NCBI GenBank assembly: GCA_014376885.1
Contig: JACMQR010000251.1
Location: 1-5,562, forward strand
Direction: 5' to 3'
Length of the DNA stretch: 5,562 nt
Origin: Polaromonas sp.
GTDB lineage: Bacteria; Pseudomonadota; Gammaproteobacteria; Burkholderiales; Burkholderiaceae_C
A model generated the notes under the pieces. It saw only the letters and a list, made by a program, of their open reading frames with translations, was not told where the DNA came from and made no database searches. The translations under genes and the position numbers were made by a program. Numbering within the stretch: position 1 is the first letter of the stretch; the number at the start of each line of letters is the position of its first letter. This document shows, one piece after another, positions 1 through 5,150 of the stretch.

Positions 1-228
1 CAGCAACGGCACATTGCGAAACAGCTCCACCCAGGCGTTGGCCAGGCGCACCAGCCACGGACTGTTGGGCAAAGTGCGCGCCGTGCCCACCAGGGCGCCG
101 AAAATCATGGCCACCACCCAGGATGCGCCCGCCACGGCCAGTGTCCAGAGCCAGGCGTCGAGCATCCATTGCAGGTAGGTGCGGCCGCTGCCGTCGTCAT
201 TCAAAAATACCTGCCAGTCCCATGTCAT
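1..228 (-). CDS. gltJ: Glutamate/aspartate ABC transporter permease GltJ (N-terminal part)
   Basis: Inner-membrane permease of the glutamate/aspartate importer; with GltK it forms the channel through which GltI delivers substrate, powered by the ATPase GltL. Only 76 residues are in the window and the gene runs off the left edge without a stop. The protein begins MTWDWQVF, has a Trp-rich hydrophobic first membrane segment at about residues 24-48, then the short loop ARTLPNSPW and the family motif ELFRNVPLL at 69-76. This matches E. coli GltJ, which opens with a DWNW stretch and carries VELFRNVPL at the same place. The ATG at 228-226 is chosen because GGAG lies 7 bases upstream. An ATG five bases further in (223-221) is in another frame. 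The gene follows gltI in the same direction with a 106-bp gap that contains a stem-loop. Family assignment is strong; GltJ rather than another polar amino acid permease rests on the gltI neighbour and N-terminal similarity. Confidence 0.9.
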   Translation of the reverse strand, partial: MTWDWQVFLNDDGSGRTYLQWMLDAWLWTLAVAGASWVVAMIFGALVGTARTLPNSPWLVRLANAWVELFRNVPLL

Positions 229-280
229 TGCAGCTCCAGTCGATGGTTGTTGTGATGTTTTTCAAGCCCTGCCAAACAGG

Positions 281-314
281 AAACCCCGCCAGTGCACTGT
301 GACCGGCGGGGTTT
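281..314 (-). terminator. Intercistronic stem-loop between gltI and gltJ
   Basis: A perfect 10-bp inverted repeat, AAACCCCGCC at 281-290 and GGCGGGGTTT at 305-314, encloses a 14-base loop. On the minus strand the right arm ends in only three T, followed by CCTGTTTGG, so it is a weak intrinsic terminator at best. It lies about 20 bases past the gltI stop and about 50 bases before the gltJ start. A hairpin here commonly protects the upstream mRNA or causes partial termination, so that a binding protein is made in excess over its permeases. That role is inferred; the stem is seen directly. Confidence 0.65.
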
Positions 315-334
315 CGGTTGTCAAACCGGACGGC

Positions 335-1234
335 TTACTTCTGGACGTAGTCTTCCATCGGCTTGTCGTTCGGCGCATCCCAGGCGGCCTTGGTGCTGGC
401 GCTCAGGGCCAGGCCGACCTTGGTGTTTTTCGGCGGAATCGGCGTCAGGAACCATTTGGTCCACAGCTTGTTCATCTCGCCCGACTTGATCAGGTTGTTG
501 ACCGTGTCGTCGGCCAGCCGCTTGAGCAGCGGGTCGTCCTTGCGGATCATGATGGCGATGGGCTCGACGCTCAGCACCTCGCCGACGATCTTGAAATCGG
601 CCGGATTCTTGGCCGTGGCGATATTGCCGGCCAGAATCGAGCCGTCCATGACGAAGGCATCGGCGCGGCCCGATTCGAGCAGCAAGAAGCTGTCCGAATG
701 GTCCTTGCCAAACACTTCCTTGAATTCAACGCCGGTGGCGCGCTTGTTCTTGCGCAGCGTCTGGACGGAGGTGGTGCCGGTCGTGGTGGCGATGTTCTTG
801 CCGCCCAGCTGGGCAATCGACGTGATGCCCGAATTGGCCTTGACCGCAATGCGCACTTCCTCGACGAAGGTGGTGTTGACAAACGCCACGTCTTTTTTAC
901 GGGTCGCATTGTTGGTGGTCGAGCCGCACTCGATGTCCACCGTGCCGTTTTGCACCAGGGGAATGCGGTTTTGCGAGGTCACCGGCTGGTATTTGATGTC
1001 GAGCTTGCGTTCGGCGGCTTTTTCCAGATTGGCCAGGATGCGCTGGCAGATTTCGACATGGTAGCCGGTGTACTTGCCGTCGCCCAGCGTGTAGGAAAGC
1101 GCGCCCGACGAGTCGCGCACGCCCATCGTGACCACGCCCGAGGCCTTGACCTTGGCCAGCGTGTCAGCGCCTTGCGCAAAAGCGCCGGTGGCGGCAAACA
1201 GGGCCAGCGACAAGGCAGCGAGTTTTGATTTCAT
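335..1234 (-). CDS. gltI: Glutamate/aspartate periplasmic binding protein GltI
   Basis: Periplasmic solute-binding protein (type 2 periplasmic fold) that captures glutamate/aspartate for the GltJKL importer. It has 299 residues, the normal length. Residues 1-20 are a Sec signal peptide (MKSK, hydrophobic stretch, AFA before Q21) with likely cleavage after A20. Family hallmarks include GYHVEICQ at 57-64, TSQNRIPLVQNGT at 86-98, ECGSTTNN at 102-109, TTGTTS at 151-156, KDHSDSF at 177-183, FVMDG at 194-198 and KWFLTPIPPKN at 260-270. These blocks are nearly the same as in E. coli/Shigella GltI. R90, T154-T155, H179 and D197 fall at positions known or expected to contact the amino-acid ligand. The pair C63/C103 could form a disulfide. 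The ATG at 1234 has GGAG 7 bases upstream and starts the signal peptide cleanly. Downstream come a stem-loop and gltJ. The upstream gap holds a probable promoter with 12-bp repeats. Confidence 0.95.
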   Translation of the reverse strand: MKSKLAALSLALFAATGAFAQGADTLAKVKASGVVTMGVRDSSGALSYTLGDGKYTGYHVEICQRILANLEKAAERKLDIKYQPVTSQNRIPLVQNGTVDIECGSTTNNATRKKDVAFVNTTFVEEVRIAVKANSGITSIAQLGGKNIATTTGTTSVQTLRKNKRATGVEFKEVFGKDHSDSFLLLESGRADAFVMDGSILAGNIATAKNPADFKIVGEVLSVEPIAIMIRKDDPLLKRLADDTVNNLIKSGEMNKLWTKWFLTPIPPKNTKVGLALSASTKAAWDAPNDKPMEDYVQK

Positions 1235-1248
1235 GATGTCTCCAATTG

Positions 1249-1284
1249 GTAAACCGATTATTTAAACGACTATTTAAGCAACTA
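1249..1284. repeat. Three imperfect 12-bp tandem repeats before gltI
   Basis: On the plus strand the units are GTAAACCGATTA (1249-1260), TTTAAACGACTA (1261-1272) and TTTAAGCAACTA (1273-1284). Units two and three match at 10 of 12 positions, units one and two at 8 of 12. A partial fourth unit may begin at 1285 (TTCAACG). The array ends 15 bases before the gltI start codon and is AT-rich in a GC-rich setting. A 12-bp period is a little over one helical turn, so a regulator could bind along one face. Function is inferred. Confidence 0.55.
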
Positions 1285-1289
1285 TTCAA
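1261..1289 (-). promoter_or_regulatory. gltI: Candidate sigma-70 promoter of gltI
   Basis: Read on the minus strand, TTGAAT (1289-1284) is a -35 candidate and TTTAAA (1266-1261) a -10 candidate, with an exact 17-base spacer. TAAATA just downstream is an alternative -10. Transcription would begin near 1254, giving a leader of roughly 20 bases that holds the GGAG ribosome site. The promoter lies within the 12-bp tandem repeats, so a protein binding them would overlap RNA polymerase. Neither hexamer is a full consensus match. Confidence 0.5.
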
Positions 1290-1598
1290 CGCCTGCGGCC
1301 ACTGAACGGTCCCGGGGTTTTCCCGACTCGCCAGGGTTTTTGCACAGCTCAAACCGGCCCTAGGGTAACTGCAAAAAACGCCGGACGCCGGGGCATCCTG
1401 CAGCCCGGCGCCTGATGGGTCCCGGCAGGGCCGGGGCCAGAGCGCTTTCCCCAGCAGGCCGCCGGAAAGAAACAAACTGTAAGTGCATGAAGTTTCCTTT
1501 GCAAATGCTGTTTTCGCCGGATTTCATGCGCGTTGCTCATAACGGCCAAGGGTTGTTACCCGGTTATTTGGCGGCGGCGCCCTGCCCCGCCGGCTGCT
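1290..1598. other. Gene-poor intergenic stretch between the LysR gene and gltI
   Basis: About 310 bases with no convincing gene. It holds a terminator-like hairpin at 1373-1410 (listed separately). A second strong GC hairpin lies at 1418-1438, with stem CCCGGC/GCCGGG, a 3-base loop and three further pairs including one wobble. A loose dyad, ATAAC/GTTAT with inner GGGT/ACCC, lies at 1539-1567, about 30 bases past the LysR stop. A weak minus-strand promoter-like pair is present: TTGCAA at 1504-1499 and TACAGT at 1481-1476, 17-base spacer, each matching consensus at 4 of 6 bases. A 42-codon minus-strand reading frame (1488 to 1360) has AAAGGA seven bases before its ATG, but its Arg/Pro/Ala-rich product is not recognisable. 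See the findings for that frame. Confidence 0.5.
1373..1410 (-). terminator. Probable intrinsic terminator downstream of the LysR gene
   Basis: On the minus strand, CGCCGG (reading from 1410) can pair with CCGGCG that ends at 1379, and six T follow at once (AAAAAA at 1373-1378 on the plus strand). A competing inner stem, CGCCGGG/CCCGGCG (1404-1410 with 1386-1392) around an 11-base loop, is one pair longer but leaves a gap before the T-run. The site is about 190 bases past the LysR stop and upstream of the gltI promoter. It would insulate gltI from LysR transcription. Confidence 0.5.
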
Positions 1599-2561
1599 TC
1601 ACGGCGCTGCGGCGGCGCCGGCCGGCCGGCCTGCGGGTTGCTGGCGCAAGCTGGCCTGGTCCTGCAAATACGACCACAGCGCCTGGGTGTGGCTTTTGCC
1701 GGCGTTTTTTGCCGTCGGCCGTTCGCGGTAGATGCGCACGTCCATCGTCATCAGCAGGCTGCTGCCGGCGCTCACCAGTTTTTTGGCGCGCAGCTCTTTC
1801 TTGACCGCGCTGAGCGGCAAAAACGCAATGCCATGGCCTTCCAGGGCCATCGCCTTGAGGCCCTCGGCCATGTCGGTTTCATAGACCCGGTCCAGATGGA
1901 TGGCGGTGGCCGACTGCTTGAGGATCAGCTCGACCATGCGCCCCAGATAGGCCCCCGGCGCATAGCCCAGGTAGGGCAAGGGCCGGCCGGCGCGTCCGGG
2001 CAGGCAGAACTCGGGCTCGCCGGCGGCATTGGCCCGGCAAAACGGCGCCAGCACCTCCTGGCCCAGCACCACCATCTCATAGCGGGCCGGATCGAGCTGG
2101 AAGGGCTGCGAGTCGTGGTGGTAGGAAATGAGCAGGTCGCAGCTGCCTTCAACCAGGCGCAGCACCGCGTCGTGCACATTCAGGGCGATCAGGCGGCTTT
2201 TGATGGGGCCGAACTTATCGCGCAAACTGCTGACCCAGGCCGGAAAAAACGTGAAGGCCAGGGTGTGCGGCACGGCAAACTCGATGAAGTCCTGGCCGGC
2301 CGCGGTGTGGCCGCGCAGCATCGCCCGGGTGGACTGCAGGCCCTGCAGCATGTCGAGCGACTGGTTGTACAGCGTCTGGCCGGCCGGCGTCAGGCGCGTC
2401 GGGTAAGAGCTGCGGTCCACCAGGTCGGTGCCGGCCCAGGCTTCGAGCGCCTGGATGCGCCGCGAAAATGCCGGCTGCGTGACATGGCGCAGCTGCGCCG
2501 AGCGGCTGAAACTGCGGGTTTCAGCCAGCGAGACGAAGTCTTCCAGCCATTTGGTTTCCAT
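1599..2561 (-). CDS. LysR-family transcriptional regulator, HypT (YjiE)-like
   Basis: Cytoplasmic DNA-binding regulator of 320 residues. The N-terminus, about 1-60, is a winged helix-turn-helix (METKWLEDF, then RSFSRSAQLRHVTQPAFSRRIQALE). A LysR substrate-binding domain follows from about 90. The opening ETKWL.DF and the blocks around GAYLGR (203-208) and ALEGHGIAFLP (239-249) resemble E. coli HypT, the hypochlorite-responsive activator. Against HypT as I recall it, only one of the three activating methionines (M123, M206, M230) is kept: they align with L113, L206 and M231. Cysteines are at 141, 175 and 186. The tail (RQQPAGRPAGAAAAP) is low complexity. The frame stays open to an ATG at 2627, but 2561 is chosen because homologues start at METKW and a terminator-like hairpin lies in the extension. 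Neither start has a clear ribosome site. It lies between the exporter gene and gltI on the same strand; its target is unknown and glt control is only a guess. Confidence 0.88.
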   Translation of the reverse strand: METKWLEDFVSLAETRSFSRSAQLRHVTQPAFSRRIQALEAWAGTDLVDRSSYPTRLTPAGQTLYNQSLDMLQGLQSTRAMLRGHTAAGQDFIEFAVPHTLAFTFFPAWVSSLRDKFGPIKSRLIALNVHDAVLRLVEGSCDLLISYHHDSQPFQLDPARYEMVVLGQEVLAPFCRANAAGEPEFCLPGRAGRPLPYLGYAPGAYLGRMVELILKQSATAIHLDRVYETDMAEGLKAMALEGHGIAFLPLSAVKKELRAKKLVSAGSSLLMTMDVRIYRERPTAKNAGKSHTQALWSYLQDQASLRQQPAGRPAGAAAAP

Positions 2562-2602
2562 GGCCGGATTATCGGGCGGCCGGCCTGCCAGGCAAGCAGC
2601 GG

Positions 2603-2618
2603 AAAACCCGGCACCGGG
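2603..2618 (-). terminator. Weak terminator-like hairpin after the ABC exporter gene
   Basis: CCCGGCACCGGG at 2607-2618 forms a short hairpin (CCCG/CGGG with a 4-base loop). On the minus strand it is followed directly by TTTT. It lies about 55 bases past the exporter stop and before the chosen LysR start, so it could end the exporter transcript. The stem is short, hence the low confidence. Confidence 0.3.
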
Positions 2619-2670
2619 CACGACCATGCGCTGGCCGGCCGGGACTTTGGCCGTTCGTCATGGCGCCGCC

Positions 2671-4533
2671 CTAGACACCGACTTCATCCAGAATCCGGTC
2701 GCTGGCCTGCTGCTGCATGGCCCACATGTCGGCATACCGGCCGTTGGCCGCCAGCAATTCGGCATGGGGGCCGCGCTCGACAATGCGGCCGGCGTCCATC
2801 ACCAGGATTTCATGTGCATCGACCACCGTGGACAGCCGGTGCGCGATCACCAGGGTGGTCTTGTTCTGCGCGGCGGCGCGCAGCTCGCTCTGGATGGCGC
2901 GCTCGTTGGCCGAGTCTAACGCCGAGGTGGCTTCGTCAAAAATCACCACCGGCGGGTTTTTAAGCAGCGTGCGGGCAATCGCCACGCGCTGCTTTTCGCC
3001 GCCCGACAGCTTCAGGCCGCGCTCGCCGACCATGGTCTGGTAGCCCAGCGGCGTCCCGGCAATGAAGCCGTGGATGCGCGCCGCCCGGGCGGCGTTCTCG
3101 ACTTCTTCATGGGTGGCGCCGGCCTTGCCGTAGGCGATGTTGTACTCGACGGTGTCGTTGAACAGCACGGTGTCCTGCGGCACGATGCCGATGGCTTGGC
3201 GCACCGAGGCCTGGGTGACCTGCTTGATGTCCTGCCCGCCAATCGTGATGCGGCCCTGCTGCACATCGTAAAACCGGTACAGCAGGCGGGCCAGCGTGGA
3301 CTTGCCGGCGCCCGACGAGCCGACCACCGCCACCGTCTTGCCCGGTGGAATTTCAAAGCTCAGGCTGTGCAGGATGGGCCGCGCCGGCTCATAGGCAAAG
3401 CTGACATTCTCAAAGCGCACGGCGGGCGACGCCTCGAGCTGCAGCGCCAGCGCGCCCGGCACATCGGCGATTTCGCGCTCGCGCTCCATCAGGGTGAACA
3501 TCTTTTCCAGGTCGGTCAGGCTCTGCTTGATCTCGCGGTAGATCACGCCCAGGAAACCCAGCGGGATGTACAGCTGGATCATGAAGGCGTTGACCATCAC
3601 CAGGTCGCCCAGCGTCATGCGGCCGTCAACCACGCCCTGCGTGGCGCGCCAGAGCATGGCGACCAGGCCAAAGGCGATGATCAGCTGCTGACCGGCGTTG
3701 AGCATGCTCAGGGTGCGCTGGCTCTTGATGGCCGCCTCGCGGTAGCGCTTGAGGTTCTCGTCATAGCGCTGGGCCTCGAATTCCTCATTGTTGAAGTACT
3801 TGACCGTTTCGTAGTTCAGCAGCGAGTCGATGGCGCGGCTGTGCGCCGACGAATCGAGCTCGTTCATGGTTTTGCGAAACTGCGTGCGCCAGTTGGTCAC
3901 CAGCACCGTGAAGGTGATGTAGAACACCAGCGCAATCAAGGTGATGCCGGCGAACCAGACATCGAACTTGACCGCCAGCAGGCTCAGCACCAGTGTCATT
4001 TCGATCAAGGTCGGGATGATGCTGTAGAGCGAGTACGAGATCAAGGAATGCACGCCGCGCGTGCCGCGCTCGATGTCGCGCGTCATGCCGCCGGTCTGGC
4101 GCTCCAGGTGAAAGCGCAGGCTGAGCGCATGCAGGTGGCGAAACACCTCCAGAGAGATGCGCCGCGCCGCGCCCTCGGTGGCCTTGGCAAACACCAGTTC
4201 GCGCAGTTCGGTGAACAGCGTCGTGGACAGGCGCAGCAGGCCGTAGGCCAGCAGCAGGGCCATCGGCACCACCAGCACCGCCTGCACGTCGCCGGGCTTG
4301 AAGCTCATGGTGTCGACCAGGTTTTTCAGCAGCAACGGCACGCCGACGTTGGCCAGCTTGGCGCCCACCATGAAGGCCAGTGCCGCCATGGCGCGCCATT
4401 TGTACTCCCACAGGTAGGGAAACAGGCGCTTGAGCGTGGCCCAGTCGGAGCGGGCCGGCGCTGCCGGCGTGGCCGGGCTGGCGACGGCGGCAGGCGCGGG
4501 GTGGGTGTCAGCGGTGGAGGCTCGAGAACGCAT
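2671..4533 (-). CDS. Atm1/ABCB7-type ABC exporter (fused membrane and ATPase domains)
   Basis: Inner-membrane half-transporter of 620 residues that should work as a homodimer. After a Pro/Ala-rich N-terminus (1-30) comes a six-helix type IV exporter domain, with helices at about 47-70, 84-105, 165-190, 192-215, 280-300 and 310-332. The C-terminal ATPase, from about 373, is complete: A-loop Y381, Walker A GSSGAGKST 405-413, Q-loop Q453, signature LSGGEKQR 509-516, Walker B VVIFDE 529-534, D-loop SALD 537-540 and H-loop H565. The blocks RQTGGMTRDIERG (145-157) and LLNYETVKYFNNE (238-250) are typical of the Atm1 branch. R152 and R156 match the paired arginines that bind glutathione in Novosphingobium and yeast Atm1. 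Relatives export glutathione conjugates, persulfides or metal-glutathione complexes; the substrate here is inferred. The start follows the N-terminal pattern, since no good ribosome site is seen. The gene is divergent from the thioesterase gene across 47 bp. A lipid A (MsbA-like) role is less likely. Confidence 0.93.
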   Translation of the reverse strand: MRSRASTADTHPAPAAVASPATPAAPARSDWATLKRLFPYLWEYKWRAMAALAFMVGAKLANVGVPLLLKNLVDTMSFKPGDVQAVLVVPMALLLAYGLLRLSTTLFTELRELVFAKATEGAARRISLEVFRHLHALSLRFHLERQTGGMTRDIERGTRGVHSLISYSLYSIIPTLIEMTLVLSLLAVKFDVWFAGITLIALVFYITFTVLVTNWRTQFRKTMNELDSSAHSRAIDSLLNYETVKYFNNEEFEAQRYDENLKRYREAAIKSQRTLSMLNAGQQLIIAFGLVAMLWRATQGVVDGRMTLGDLVMVNAFMIQLYIPLGFLGVIYREIKQSLTDLEKMFTLMEREREIADVPGALALQLEASPAVRFENVSFAYEPARPILHSLSFEIPPGKTVAVVGSSGAGKSTLARLLYRFYDVQQGRITIGGQDIKQVTQASVRQAIGIVPQDTVLFNDTVEYNIAYGKAGATHEEVENAARAARIHGFIAGTPLGYQTMVGERGLKLSGGEKQRVAIARTLLKNPPVVIFDEATSALDSANERAIQSELRAAAQNKTTLVIAHRLSTVVDAHEILVMDAGRIVERGPHAELLAANGRYADMWAMQQQASDRILDEVGV

Positions 4534-4537
4534 GCGT

Positions 4538-4577
4538 CACAATCATTGGAGTTGTTTTTGTAATCTTCGAGATTGTG
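4538..4577. promoter_or_regulatory. Inverted repeat in the divergent exporter/thioesterase spacer
   Basis: CACAATC at 4538-4544 and GATTGTG at 4571-4577 are a perfect 7-bp inverted repeat with a 26-base spacing, one arm near each of the two divergent start codons. A second small dyad, AATCT/AGATT around TCG (4562-4574), overlaps the GAGA ribosome site of the thioesterase gene. The spacer is only 47 bp, so the promoters must overlap it or lie inside the genes; I see no convincing hexamer pair. An operator is possible but unproven. Confidence 0.35.
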
Positions 4578-4580
4578 CCT

Positions 4581-5081
4581 ATGCCCTTTGAATCAAGCGC
4601 CCTGCCGGCCAATACCGGCAATACCGCCTTCATCGCCCCAAGCGCCGCTGCCGCCGACCTGGAAACCCGCGCCCTGCACGGGCAGCTGCCGACCGACAAG
4701 GACCTGGTGCTCAAGGTCATTCCGATGCCGCGCGATTGCAACGCCAATGGCGATATTTTCGGCGGCTGGGTGATGGCGCAGGTCGATCTGGCCGGGGCGG
4801 TGTTGCCGGCGCGCTATGTCGAGGGCCGCATGGCCACCGTGGCGGTCAACCAGTTTGTCTTCAAGCAGCCGGTGCGGGTGGGCGACATCTTGTCGTTTTT
4901 TGCGGCGGTCACGCGCATCGGCACCACCTCGATCACGGTGCAGGTCGAGGTGTTCGCCGAGCGCTTCCGGGCGCAGGGCCGCTACATCAGGGTCACCGAA
5001 GCCAGCCTGACCTATGTGGCGATTGACGAAACGGGCAAGCCGCAGCCCATCGACAAAACCAGGATGCTATTAAATAAATAG
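4581..5081 (+). CDS. yciA: YciA-type hotdog acyl-CoA thioesterase
   Basis: Cytoplasmic enzyme that hydrolyses acyl-CoA thioesters to free acid and CoA, with broad chain-length range in studied YciA proteins. It has 166 residues with a single hotdog domain from about residue 40. An Ala-rich N-terminal extension of about 35 residues precedes it and is longer than in Haemophilus YciA. The signature NANGDIFGGWVMAQVD covers 54-69; D69 matches the catalytic Asp44 of H. influenzae YciA. Further conserved blocks are MATVAVNQFVFKQPVRVGD (84-102) and the strand RYIRVTEASLTYVAID (134-149). The ATG at 4581 is preferred over the in-frame GTG at 4575: GAGA at 4569-4572 stands 8 bases before the ATG but only 2 before the GTG. 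The final residues (MLLNK) are encoded by an AT-rich inverted repeat unlike the rest of the gene. It is divergent from the exporter gene and convergent with the hemerythrin gene. Confidence 0.92.
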   Translation: MPFESSALPANTGNTAFIAPSAAAADLETRALHGQLPTDKDLVLKVIPMPRDCNANGDIFGGWVMAQVDLAGAVLPARYVEGRMATVAVNQFVFKQPVRVGDILSFFAAVTRIGTTSITVQVEVFAERFRAQGRYIRVTEASLTYVAIDETGKPQPIDKTRMLLNK

Positions 5082-5119
5082 CTAAAAACGTCCAGTCGAC
5101 AAGCGCATAAGGCAATTTT
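5066..5119. repeat. Candidate short interspersed repeat at the thioesterase 3' end
   Basis: GCTATT (5066-5071), a 5-base loop and AATAGC (5077-5082) form a perfect 6-bp inverted repeat, AT-rich in GC-rich surroundings. It is followed by ACAAGCGC and AAGGCAATTTT at about 5099-5119. This layout, an (A)GCTATT-type dyad followed by an AAGCGC...AGGC tail, resembles short intergenic repeats I recall from Comamonadaceae genomes. The dyad is seen; membership in such a family is from memory. It covers the thioesterase stop codon. No U-run follows, so it is not a standard terminator. Confidence 0.4.
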
Positions 5120-5150
5120 CCTCATCAACCGCGTTTGGGCGTGCAGGCGC

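Noticed and set aside
179..1228. Long plus-strand open frame (349 codons) across gltI
   Set aside because: It is antisense to a clear gltI orthologue; its product has no recognisable domain and is the usual by-product of GC-rich third positions on the other strand.
1349..1549. 66-codon minus-strand frame between LysR and gltI
   Set aside because: No clear ribosome site, no recognisable domain, and it runs through the GC hairpins and T-run; the neighbouring 42-codon frame has better start context and even that is doubtful.
2562..2627. Upstream in-frame ATG adding 22 residues to the LysR protein
   Set aside because: Homologues start at METKW, the added residues look like translated spacer, no ribosome site precedes it, and a terminator-like hairpin lies within it.
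1533..2963. Plus-strand open frame of 476 codons across the LysR gene and the exporter 3' end
   Set aside because: It spans two well-supported minus-strand genes and the gap between them, and the product is His/Gln/Arg-rich with no family features, typical of an antisense shadow.
3070..4563. Plus-strand open frame of 497 codons opposite the ABC exporter
   Set aside because: The exporter on the minus strand has every ABC motif; the antisense product is His/Gln/Asp/Arg-rich and shows no domain.
4575..4580. GTG start two codons before the thioesterase ATG
   Set aside because: GAGA is only 2 bases from the GTG but 8 from the ATG, so the ATG is favoured.
5083..5150. Terminator between the convergent thioesterase and hemerythrin genes
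   Set aside because: I found only weak stems without a suitable T-run on either strand beyond the AT-rich dyad at 5066-5082.
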